The position numbers were made by a program, and so were the translations under genes. Of a stretch of 15,113 nt of DNA, positions 9,011 to 15,113 are shown one piece after another. The stretch spans positions 1 through 15,113 of the forward strand of contig JAJKFJ010023715.1 in NCBI GenBank assembly GCA_027382625.1, given 5' to 3'. A model generated the notes under the pieces. The model did not search any database, was not told the DNA's origin, and saw only the letters and a program-made list of their open reading frames with translations. Positions within the stretch are counted from its first letter, which is position 1; each line of letters opens with the position of its first letter. This stretch comes from Tetmemena sp. SeJ-2015 (taxonomy: Eukaryota; Ciliophora; Spirotrichea; Sporadotrichida; Oxytrichidae).

Positions 9011-9310
9011 AATTAGCAATACATTTACCTGATAGGATACATGACTAATTTCAAAAGCTACCAGAATACTGCAGCATACGTAGCAAGCTTTAACGATACA
9101 TAGTACTGCAATAATTAACCAATATATTTTCTAAGTGAACCGACAGTAGACTCTTTTTATATTTGTTTAAATATTCTCAGAAACCTATAGCTTTGAAGCC
9201 AAGTTAACCCTCTAAGACATAGTTTTCATTTAAGATAATGAAGCTTAGAATCTAGTGGCTACTGACACTACCATAGCAAAAGATCAGGATATTAATAACT
9301 TCAATAATGT
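9011..9310 (+). CDS. Surface-protein gene, segment A (end of propeller region)
   Basis: Reads YIYLIGYMTNFKSYQNTAAY then VASFNDTQYCNNQPIYFL, a propeller-blade-like end followed by a conserved-looking Cys region. After a 46-nt intron (9135-9180) comes KTYSFEAKLTLQDIVFIQDN and AQNLVATDTTIAKDQDINNF. TAA/TAG codons are used freely as Gln. The left edge is uncertain: an upstream TGA lies at 8987-8989 and a TTTAATTAG at about 9008-9016 could be an acceptor. The right edge is AATGT at 9306-9310, repeated at 9832-9836, where the frame continues exactly in phase into segment B (NNV|FGDPND). Family assignment to large ciliate SBBP/cadherin-like surface proteins comes from recalled family patterns, not a search. 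Confidence 0.75.
9135..9180 (+). other. Intron, 46 nt
   Basis: GTGAAC at the 5' end and a T-rich tract ending TTCTCAG. Length is 1 mod 3, and its removal is needed to keep frame between IYFL and KTYSFEAK, with a split Lys codon. An internal GTAGAC at about 9146 would not keep phase. Confidence 0.65.
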
Positions 9311-9836
9311 TAACAATATTAAAAGACAATTAACTAATCCTTCAATTTAAAATTAAATTATTTATAAAAAATAAAAAGACATGCATTTTTTTATTTTAAA
9401 ACTTTTAAAAGAAATCCTATATACATTTAAGAGTGATTATATTTTATAAGGCCATATAATTAAAAATAATAGAGGCTTAAATATCAATTAGTTTATTTTT
9501 ACGATAAAATATTTTTTCAAACTTACCATCAGTTAGTTTTGACCCTTGAGTTTCCTTTTTCTCAACTATATATAGTATTATTTTAATACTTACTTCTCTT
9601 TGCAATAATATGATTTTATCAATTGATGTAGCTAGGGTTTATAGACAATTCTCAAATTATAAAAATAATTAAATTTAAGCTAGACTTCCTTGTTAAAATT
9701 AAAATAAATGAGTTAGTTATCTTAAATATTTTGCAGTGCTTACTAATCTTCATAAAATATGTTGCCATATTTAATTGCAATTAATTTTGAGTCACAAAAA
9801 CTATTCCAAAATGATAAAATTTTAATGAATAAATGT
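9311..9836. other. IES between segments A and B (pointer AATGT)
   Basis: 526 bp of very AT-rich DNA. The pentamer AATGT occurs at 9306-9310 and 9832-9836. Keeping one copy joins FNNV to FGDPNDSCASW in the same codon phase, although the intervening length is not a multiple of three. No coding content inside. Confidence 0.65.
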
Positions 9837-10116
9837 GTTTGGAGATCCCAATGATAGCTGCGCTTCTTGGGAATTTATTTAGATAATTTAAATTTCCGGA
9901 GCTAAGAATAGACGAGAGCAATAACAATCTTTCTCCAAAAATAATAGATTTGAATGTGAATACAGATAAAGATCATCTCATAGCTACACTCGCAATAGGA
10001 TATTGCATGGATAAATAGTTATAGATTACTGCAACATTTGTCTAGAGTGGCAATAACACAAATACGTATTCAAAGCAAGTTTAAATGGACAAGGATACTT
10101 ACTTGTACGTTATTTT
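9832..10116 (+). CDS. Surface-protein gene, segment B
   Basis: Reads FGDPNDSCASWEF, then YLDNLNF, then PELRIDESNNNLSPKIIDLN, TDKDHLIATLAIGYCMDKQL and NTYSKQVQMDKDTYLYV. Keeping this sensible order requires one extra T at each of the runs 9874-9876 and 9893-9895; without them the three blocks lie in three different frames. The region corresponds to the extracellular link between the propeller and the cadherin-like modules in this type of protein. Its right edge is TTATTTT (10110-10116), repeated at 10935-10941. Confidence 0.75.
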
Positions 10117-10941
10117 AAAATTTTAAGTGCTTTTTAATTTATCTCCTTGAACTTAAGTGAGATTCAAAATATATACTCAGGTCCTGCACTTAAGACTTAT
10201 ATAAATTAAATTTCGTTAGGGCTTTTACTTTTATTCGCCATTTTTAATTGAAGAACTTTCCTATCCTTTACTTTTAATGAATAAATATGAGACATAAAAA
10301 CTGTTTTCCAATATAAAATTTAAATATTTTTAATAATGAAAGTTTAGTTAATTTTTTGCAAACTTACTCAGTTACTTTCGCTCTAAACATTGAAAATGAA
10401 ATGTTTACACAAACATAGAGACAAATTAAGATAGAAGGGGATCTATGTTTTAGTTTTAAGGGGTGAATTTGTGGAACAAAAATTTATTATAATTTTAAAG
10501 TTTCAATTGAGATTTTATTTTAAAATTAGAATTTTTAAAAATTTCTTATTTTCATAATTTCTAATGAAAAATCTTAATTGGAATAATTTTCAAAATTTGT
10601 AAACTAATTGCTTATACTATAATTTGAAAAATTATAACTATGAATTTAATAAATCAAAATATCAATTTAAATAGAATTTCAAACAAGTCCAGAAAAATTG
10701 ATTATCATTTTAAGCTAAGATAAATACCAGTTTTATGATTTCCTAATTTGATATATTTTTTTTCTCTAACGCAAATTTCATAAGAGAGCAATATTTAGTC
10801 AAGCTAAGTGCTATAATTAAATATACCAAATTTTAGCTTTCTGGCAGAAGTTTTACTTTTTATGTTTTAAGATTAAACCTACATTATTGGAGATCGATAA
10901 AAGATAATTAAACTGCTGACTTTAGATAAATTAATTATTTT
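10117..10941. other. IES between segments B and C (pointer TTATTTT)
   Basis: 825 bp, AT-rich. TTATTTT is present at 10110-10116 and 10935-10941. Joining on one copy gives TYLYV-IL-TQAPIPGCG in one phase. No gene is recognised inside. One patch near 10180-10210 (after ATATATACTCAG) is slightly G+C-richer but not convincing. Confidence 0.65.
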
Positions 10942-11295
10942 GACCTAAGCACCAATACCTGGCTGTGGTAGTTCTTACATAAGTTTCACACAAGTAGAAT
11001 AGATTTTTTAAAACTCAGAAATTACTCTTCCATACTTCATTCAATCCGATCCTATGGCGCAAGAATTATCTGTTCTCACAGTTAATTAATGATACGATTT
11101 TAAAGTTGCCAAGGAGGATGCTGGAGACTATACACTCAAGGTTATTTTCAATTTCATGCAAGGTGATTTAATTTATTTTTGAAGAAGTAATCCCTTTTAA
11201 AGTTGCCTATTTTAAATTACTTGTGAAATATGAACCAGACACATCTCCTTATTTTCAGGGGCAAATTTCTGACATCAAAATTCAATCCATAATTC
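10935..11295 (+). CDS. Surface-protein gene, segment C (cadherin-like module)
   Basis: Reads TQAPIPGCGSSYISFTQVEQ, LPYFIQSDPMAQELSVLTVN, KEDAGDYTLKVIFNF, and after a frame correction FEEVIPFKVAYFKLLVKYEP and SPYFQGQISDIKIQSII. 'LP.FI..D......D.G.YTLKV' followed by 'PYF...I.D.KI' is the pattern of a dystroglycan-type cadherin-like (CADG) or Ig-like module and the start of the next one. The frame breaks in the T run 11176-11180, which needs one T fewer or two more. The right edge is TAATTC at 11290-11295, repeated at 12515-12520. Confidence 0.75.
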
Positions 11296-12520
11296 AGAAA
11301 TATAAAATAGGAGTTTAATAATTGCAATTATTATCAAAAATGATAGAGAGGAGTTAAATTACCAAAGTTTTAAAATTTTGTGTATAAAAATTTAGCATTC
11401 TCATTTTCTCTTAATTTATGAAGAATTGTAAATGAGAGTGAAAGAAATATTTTTCAAATAATGTAGGAAAATGATAAAAATTTTTCTCTAGGATTATTGC
11501 GTTTTTATTTTCTTGATATCATGGTCTCAGCTTAAGTTTGCCATTAATCAAGAAAAGATATATGATTGCTCAAAGTTAAGTTAGAAATTAATGTTTTTTA
11601 ATTAGCTGGTATAGTAATGATGAACTAATTTTATTCCAACATGAGCAAAAGATGAATGGTGTCGAAGAATATATCTTTATTGTTTTTTAAGTAACTTTTC
11701 ACATATTTCTTAATGATAATTAATGAAAATGTCCTTTTAAATTCCTTAATATAAAAATTTTTGCTATTATATTTAATTGAAAGTTGCAGCAGAGAAAGTT
11801 GGGAATTTTCAGCGCATCATTATTTAATTAATTAAATCTGATTATATATGGAGTTTTAATTATTTATAATTAAATGTAGGCAGGAACTTCAAAGTTACTT
11901 TTATTAATTATTAAAATATTTAATTTATGTTTTATAACTAAAAATTAGTTTATATTTTCCATTTAACTCTAAGACCAATGAAAATTAAGTTTAATTGTAG
12001 AAATTAATCAAGATTTTTTAAATAATTATTTAGCTATTTTTTCCTAATATATCAGCATTTATAAAAATAATATGTGTATTGGTAGGCTGATTTAGTTTTT
12101 TTAAAAAAAATATTATGAAGATAGAGCTTAAAATGTTATATTTTAATTAATTACAATAAGAATCGTAAAACTTACCAGTTAATTAAATAATGAGATAAAT
12201 ACAAAGATTATGCTTCGTTTTTATCAAAAATATGAAAAGATATTTTTCTTTGTAATGAAGCATTTTTAATTATATTTAACTCAGTTTTTCTACTGATTTG
12301 ATAAAAATTATATTGTAGTAAAAAATTTAAGGATTTAAAAGATGATTTATTATTTCCCACTTATAAAATTATTAAATAGTTCTAATATATTTTGCTTATT
12401 TAATAACAAAATAAAATAAAAATAAAATAAATTAGTCAAATTTTTTATGCCTAAATAAATTTTACTTGCAGTAATTTAATATTTTAGAATTAAATTTCTA
12501 ATTAAAGTCTGTTTTAATTC
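11296..12520. other. IES between segments C and D (pointer TAATTC)
   Basis: 1225 bp of AT-rich DNA, the longest interruption inside the recognised part of the gene. TAATTC occurs at 11290-11295 and 12515-12520. Keeping one copy joins IKIQSII to PKVVDDEGD in phase, giving the expected module-start motif. No coding island seen inside. Confidence 0.65.
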
Positions 12521-12850
12521 CTAAAGTAGTAGATGATGAAGGAGATGCTTTCAAAATCACTGTTTAAGTATTAAATGGCTTTGTAACTGATTTATTTTAT
12601 CTGCTTAGAGGATGGGAAATTCACTTCTACTATCTTCTTAAACAAATATAGAATCTCAATAAGTAAGCATTATAAACCTCAAAGTTGAAGAATAAAAAAA
12701 TTCATTTTTCTAATCATCAATATCTTTTACAGTCACAATTTAAATTAAGAAGTTTAATTACTTTTATTTTATACAATCAACCCTTCTCCAATCACCGTAA
12801 TTTAGGATTTTTAAGACTTTACTAACAGCCCTTCATAATTAATTTTTGTT
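12515..12850 (+). CDS. Surface-protein gene, segment D (cadherin-like module, 2 introns)
   Basis: Starts IPKVVDDEGDAFKITVQVLN, the D.EGD.F.I.V signature of dystroglycan/cadherin-like modules where acidic residues bind calcium. After a 26-28 nt intron it reads DGKFTSTIFLNKYRIS. After a second intron (12663-12732) it reads TIQIKKFNYFY and, with one T added in a run at 12762-12770, TINPSPITVIQDFQDFTNSP. Its right boundary, somewhere after about 12835, and the joint to segment E are unresolved. The frame of the last third is the least certain part. Confidence 0.65.
12583..12610 (+). other. Very short intron, 28 (or 26) nt
   Basis: GTAACTGATTTATTTTATCT then GCTTAGAG. Ending at 12610 joins LNGF to DGKFTSTIF in phase 0. 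Ending at TTAG (12608) gives RMGNSL instead, which fits the module less well. Confidence 0.5.
12663..12732 (+). other. Intron, 70 nt
   Basis: GTAAGC donor and TCTTTTACAG acceptor. It leaves a split Ile codon and skips an in-frame TGA at about 12686. Confidence 0.5.
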
Positions 12851-12964
12851 ATTTTTAGTAAATGTGTGAACAATTTTCTGATAACTTTTATTATTCATTA
12901 ATTCCATATATTCAAGCGATATCTCAGGATTAAAATATGTGATAATATTTAATATTTAAAGGAT

Positions 12965-13365
12965 TAGATATATAACTACAAATTTGAGAAGTGGAACTCT
13001 TCATTCACTAGCTTTGCAGTTGGATAAAATTAGAGTCAGATACAATACATCAATCCTAAAATAGTTTCAATTACTCCTACAGGAGAATTAACTATCCTTT
13101 TTAGTGATTTAATGCTTACTCCTTATGACGATGAAACTATTCAGGGCTTCTTCAACAAGAGTCTTTGCATATCTTTCTATCAAAAGGGCTAAATATACTT
13201 GGCTGATTATAAGATATAATACTTCAAGGGATAGATTATGAAGCTGCAACTCACTTTTCCCATTCAAGAGAAATATGTCTCAGCTAGATAAAAATAAGTA
13301 ATTTAATAAGATAAGTTGATGAAATCAAACTCTCCTTTTTAATGAATCTGCTATATTCTAAGAAT
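12965..13365 (+). CDS. Surface-protein gene, segment E
   Basis: Reads NYKFEKWNSSFTSFAVG, INPKIVSITPTGELTILFSD, LMLTPYDDETIQGFFNKSLC, then ISFYQKGQIYLADYKIQYF and LQLTFPIQEKYVSARQKQ. 'I..ITPTGELTI.FSD.M.P' is typical of the extracellular part just before the membrane region of large ciliate surface proteins. It continues QQDKLMKSNSPF, where the T run 13336-13340 needs correction to continue as NESAIFQE. Otherwise a TGA at 13341-13343 closes the frame. Alternatively a donor GTAATT at 13298 with acceptor TTTCAG at about 13973 would make everything between, palindrome included, an intron; both models are in phase. The left boundary is unresolved. Confidence 0.75.
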
Positions 13366-13440
13366 CAGGGAGATAGTCAAAAGTAAAATCAAAATCTATT
13401 TGCTCTGATTCCTAATTAAATTCAGTTAATATTTGATTTC

Positions 13441-13463
13441 CTGACCACCTGACCACTGGTCAG
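13441..13463 (+). promoter_or_regulatory. 23-bp motif, copy 1
   Basis: CTGACCACCTGACCACTGGTCAG: a direct CTGACCAC doublet whose second half forms a dyad with TGGTCAG. Looks like a protein-binding site. Its mirror is at 13824-13846. Confidence 0.5.
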
Positions 13464-13499
13464 ATTGTAAGAAGTGAAAGAAAAGATAAAAAGATATTT

Positions 13500-13522
13500 C
13501 TGACCACCTGACCACCGGTCAG
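13500..13522 (+). promoter_or_regulatory. 23-bp motif, copy 2
   Basis: Same motif as 13441-13463 with one change (T to C in the dyad centre), 59 bp further in. The spacing between motifs differs from their conserved sequence, suggesting the motif is under constraint or was duplicated. Its mirror is at 13764-13786. Confidence 0.5.
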
Positions 13523-13763
13523 ATTTACAGGTTTCGGAAAGGTAAAATGGAAAGATTTATTTACTTAAACTTTAATCTTAAATCACTTCAAATCTCTTAA
13601 GAGAGCGCGAATATTATACTCATTACGAGCTTAAGCGTTGCATTGCAATGCTTAAGCTCGTAATGAGTATAATATTCGCGCTCTCTTAAGAGATTTGAAG
13701 TGATTTAAGATTAAAGTTTAAGTAAATAAATCTTTCCATTTTACCTTTCCGAAACCTGTAAAT

Positions 13764-13786
13764 CTGACCGGTGGTCAGGTGGTCAG
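13764..13786 (-). promoter_or_regulatory. 23-bp motif, mirror of copy 2
   Basis: Right-arm complement of 13500-13522. Confidence 0.5.
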
Positions 13787-13823
13787 AAAATATCTTTTTA
13801 TCTTTTCTTTCACTTCTTACAAT

Positions 13824-13846
13824 CTGACCAGTGGTCAGGTGGTCAG
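13824..13846 (-). promoter_or_regulatory. 23-bp motif, mirror of copy 1
   Basis: Right-arm complement of 13441-13463. Confidence 0.5.
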
Positions 13847-13927
13847 GAAATCAAATATTAACTGAATTTAATTAGGAATCAGAGCAAATAGATTTTGATT
13901 TTACTTTTGACTATCTCCCTGATTCTT

Positions 13928-14485
13928 AGAATACTAAAACTAAAATCAAGATAAAACAGTCAAAAGATTTCAGTAACTTTTGTTCAATGTACCACCTCAA
14001 TTTTATTTATTGAAAAGAGGCAGTCTAGATGAGGCATCTATCATCGGAACAATCATGCAAGCCACATTAAATAATATTTATGGTTTTTTTAATTAACTAT
14101 AATTAAAATTCATTCTAAATTTTTTAATGTAAGTAGTTTCATAGAATATGAGCTTTTAATTAATAGAGGATACGGGATTCAGTGGCTATGGAATACAATG
14201 GAGTCCCTCTAGTTTATCACTCATTTACCACTGTTGTCAATTATGCTTCCAGCCAATACTCTATACTTCTTTAATACAACATAACTTTAATCTTTAGCTT
14301 TTTGAATGACGTAGCTAGCTTGAATCTAATTCCTGTGGACAAGCTCAATGATTAATTCCTATATTTCTCAGACGACACATCAGATGCATAATATAACTCA
14401 TAGTTCGAATTTATGAACTACTCTTCGCTAAATGCAGTTTAAAATCTTGGCTTAATCTTCTACATTTTCTTTCTACAATGCTTCA
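13928..14485 (+). CDS. Surface-protein gene, segment F (membrane-spanning region)
   Basis: Reads NVPPQFYLLKRGSLDEAS, IIGTIMQATLNNIYGFF and LKFILNFLI. After a 38-nt intron come GYGIQWLWNTMESLQF, ITHLPLLSIMLPANTLYFFN, and with one T added in 14299-14303 LNDVASLNLIPVDKLNDQF, LYFSDDTSDAQYNSQFEFM and LNAVQNLGLIFYIFFLQCF. Hydrophobic helices are at IIGTIM..FILNFL, FITHLPLLSIML and LGLIFYIFFL. 'LW.T...LQ.I.HLPL..I..PAN' and 'LNLIPVD' match what I recall of the C-terminal region of hypotrich cadherin-like surface proteins. The right edge is CTTCA at 14481-14485, repeated at 14998-15002. Past that pointer the frame only runs into GC-rich repeat DNA and a TGA. Confidence 0.8.
14129..14166 (+). other. 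Intron, 38 nt
   Basis: GTAAGT donor and TTAATTAATAG acceptor. Splicing gives a split Ile codon and joins ILNFL to IGYGIQWLW. This keeps the frame of the conserved-looking LWNTMESLQF block. Confidence 0.65.
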
Positions 14486-14517
14486 CCATCATAAAATCAA
14501 GTTAATTATATAATTAT

Positions 14518-14597
14518 GGGCCCTGAGTCCCCCACCGCACGTGCGGGACCAGTACCGCACGTGCGGAACCAGAACCGCACGAGGGCCCGTACCGCAC
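14518..14597 (+). repeat. GC-rich tandem array of CCGCACGTGCGG palindromes
   Basis: ACCGCAC recurs at 14534, 14554, 14574 and 14591 (spacing 20, 20, 17). The first two units hold the perfect 12-bp palindrome CCGCACGTGCGG followed by [G/A]ACCAG[T/A]. GGGCCC hexamers at 14518-14523 and 14583-14588 bracket the array. The GC content is far above the rest of the window. Confidence 0.8.
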
Positions 14598-14731
14598 ATA
14601 CTATAAATTTTTTTAGGAACCCTCCATAAATCTACATATAGCAATTACTTTAACGTCTTTTAAAGTCTATAACGTATGAAAATATTTTCAAATAAAGAAT
14701 ATCTATTTTTTTAAAGTTAACTGAACTTTCC

Positions 14732-14757
14732 GGGGGGGGAGGAATGCACCCCCCCCC
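14732..14757. repeat. G8/C9 hairpin
   Basis: Eight Gs (14732-14739) and nine Cs (14749-14757) flank a 9-nt loop AGGAATGCA. On paper it is a very stable hairpin, and each strand offers a G run. It lies inside the F/G IES, followed by AAAAAC/GCC-rich sequence of unknown origin. Confidence 0.7.
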
Positions 14758-14997
14758 TCCCTTTTTAGGGCAAAAACGCCAAAAATGTCCTTTAGGCTGA
14801 AAAGAGCCAAAAACCCAAAAAAATTTAAATCTTTTTGGCCCTTTGAAATTTCCTTTGGGGGCAAATTTCATTATTTCAAATTTTTAAAAATGATCTATTT
14901 TTTTGTTATTATGTCTAATTTTGATGAATACTTTTATGTTTTTGGGACTCCGTCTCCTTTAAATGAATGAGTCACATTTTAACTCCTATATATTCTT

Positions 14998-15113
14998 CTT
15001 CAAAATAGTGAGCCTAAGAAATTATGATAAAAAATAGTTGGAAATAGTTCTGCAATTAATTTCCAAAAAGTTTAAATGCTATTATCAAAATCGTAAATAA
15101 AGCATGCTATCTT
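14998..15113 (+). CDS. Surface-protein gene, segment G (start of cytoplasmic tail), runs off right edge
   Basis: After the CTTCA pointer the frame reads KIVSLRNYDKKQLEIVLQLI and SKKFKCYYQNRKQSMLS to the end of the window with no TGA. It directly follows the last hydrophobic helix of segment F and is strongly basic, as expected of a cytoplasmic tail just inside the membrane. TAG and TAA are used as Gln. The rest of the gene lies beyond the window. Confidence 0.6.

Larger units (their letters stand above)
13366..13932. other. Putative palindromic IES between segments E and F (pointer AGAAT)
   Basis: AGAAT occurs at 13361-13365 and 13928-13932. Keeping one copy joins SAIFQE to YQNQNQDKTVKRFQQ in the same codon phase, leading to NVPPQFYLLKRG. 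The pointer lies within the palindrome's ends, so some matching is forced by symmetry. The call also depends on correcting a T run at 13336-13340. The intron model given under segment E is the alternative. Confidence 0.45.
13354..13933. repeat. ~580 bp nearly perfect palindrome
   Basis: Arms of about 283 bp run from 13354 and end at 13933, around a 13-nt spacer at 13637-13649. Reading through both arms I see one difference: ATATTTCTG on the left against the complement of CAGAAAATAT on the right (one base in a T/A run). Outer ends are TATTCTAAGAATCAGGG and its complement, with CTA immediately outside both ends (13351-13353 and 13934-13936). This fits a 3-bp target duplication, or a TA duplication if the ends are taken 2 bp further in. 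No gene of its own is visible. It coincides with the interruption between segments E and F. Confidence 0.9.
14486..15002. other. IES between segments F and G (pointer CTTCA)
   Basis: 517 bp. CTTCA is present at 14481-14485 and 14998-15002, and one copy kept joins FFLQCF to KIVSLRN in phase. Unlike the other IESs it contains GC-rich blocks (14518-14597, 14730-14760). Two standard-code frames here (14650-14871 reverse, 14785-14970 forward) are low-complexity and overlap each other on opposite strands; I do not regard them as genes. Confidence 0.55.

Noticed and set aside
11165..11258. Possible intron (AAGGTGATT to TTATTTTCAG) inside segment C
   Set aside because: Splicing it leads to an immediate TGA or loses the KVAYFKLLVKYEP stretch. 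A single T-run correction gives a better continuous reading.
14650..14970. Two overlapping standard-code frames on opposite strands
   Set aside because: Low-complexity K/F/G/P-rich translations of homopolymer and hairpin DNA inside an inferred IES, with no motif.
1..15113. Telomeric repeats, tRNA or rRNA genes
   Set aside because: No CCCCAAAA/CCCCAA arrays, cloverleaf-like G+C-rich segments or rRNA-like blocks seen on either strand.

Overview
The window looks like germline (micronuclear) DNA of a ciliate, most likely a spirotrich/hypotrich. It is very AT-rich. Almost no long reading frames exist in the standard code, but reading TAA and TAG as glutamine and TGA as the only stop reveals islands of convincing coding sequence: compositionally distinct, rich in C-ending codons, with recognisable domain motifs. 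The islands are separated by 0.5-1.2 kb of AT-rich DNA, and several island ends share exact 5-7 bp direct repeats that restore the reading phase when one copy is kept. This is the MDS/IES/pointer layout of an unprocessed ciliate germline gene. Species, and even genus, cannot be fixed from the sequence alone.

Layout. (1) Positions 1-1450 hold unrecognised coding islands on both strands. The best is a reverse-strand three-exon piece (598-~925) with two short introns and a 26-nt exon. (2) Positions 1449-3903 hold two families of terminal-inverted-repeat elements arranged symmetrically (outer-inner-inner-outer, opposite orientations), with possible coding islands beside and between them. A third outer copy lies at 6754-~7134. 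(3) From 4459 to the right edge runs one large plus-strand gene. It has an N-terminal segment (signal peptide plus propeller-like sequence, 4459-4733), a 4.3 kb AT-rich gap, then segments A (~9011-9310), B (9832-10116), C (10935-11295), D (12515-~12850), E (~12965-13365), F (13928-14485) and G (14998-15113, running off the edge).

The inferred product is a large ciliate surface protein: secretion signal, beta-propeller-like repeats, dystroglycan/cadherin-like modules, several C-terminal membrane helices and a basic cytoplasmic tail. Inferred pointers are AATGT (A/B), TTATTTT (B/C), TAATTC (C/D), AGAAT (E/F, tentative) and CTTCA (F/G). Conventional short GT-AG introns (26-70 nt) lie inside the segments.

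The most striking element is a ~580 bp nearly perfect palindrome (13354-13933) that coincides with the E/F interruption. It carries four copies of a 23-bp CTGACCAC..GGTCAG motif. The F/G interruption holds a GC-rich tandem array of CCGCACGTGCGG palindromes and a G8/C9 hairpin. About seven single-base frame breaks in the big gene all fall in short T runs, so either the consensus undercalls homopolymers or the germline copy is decaying.
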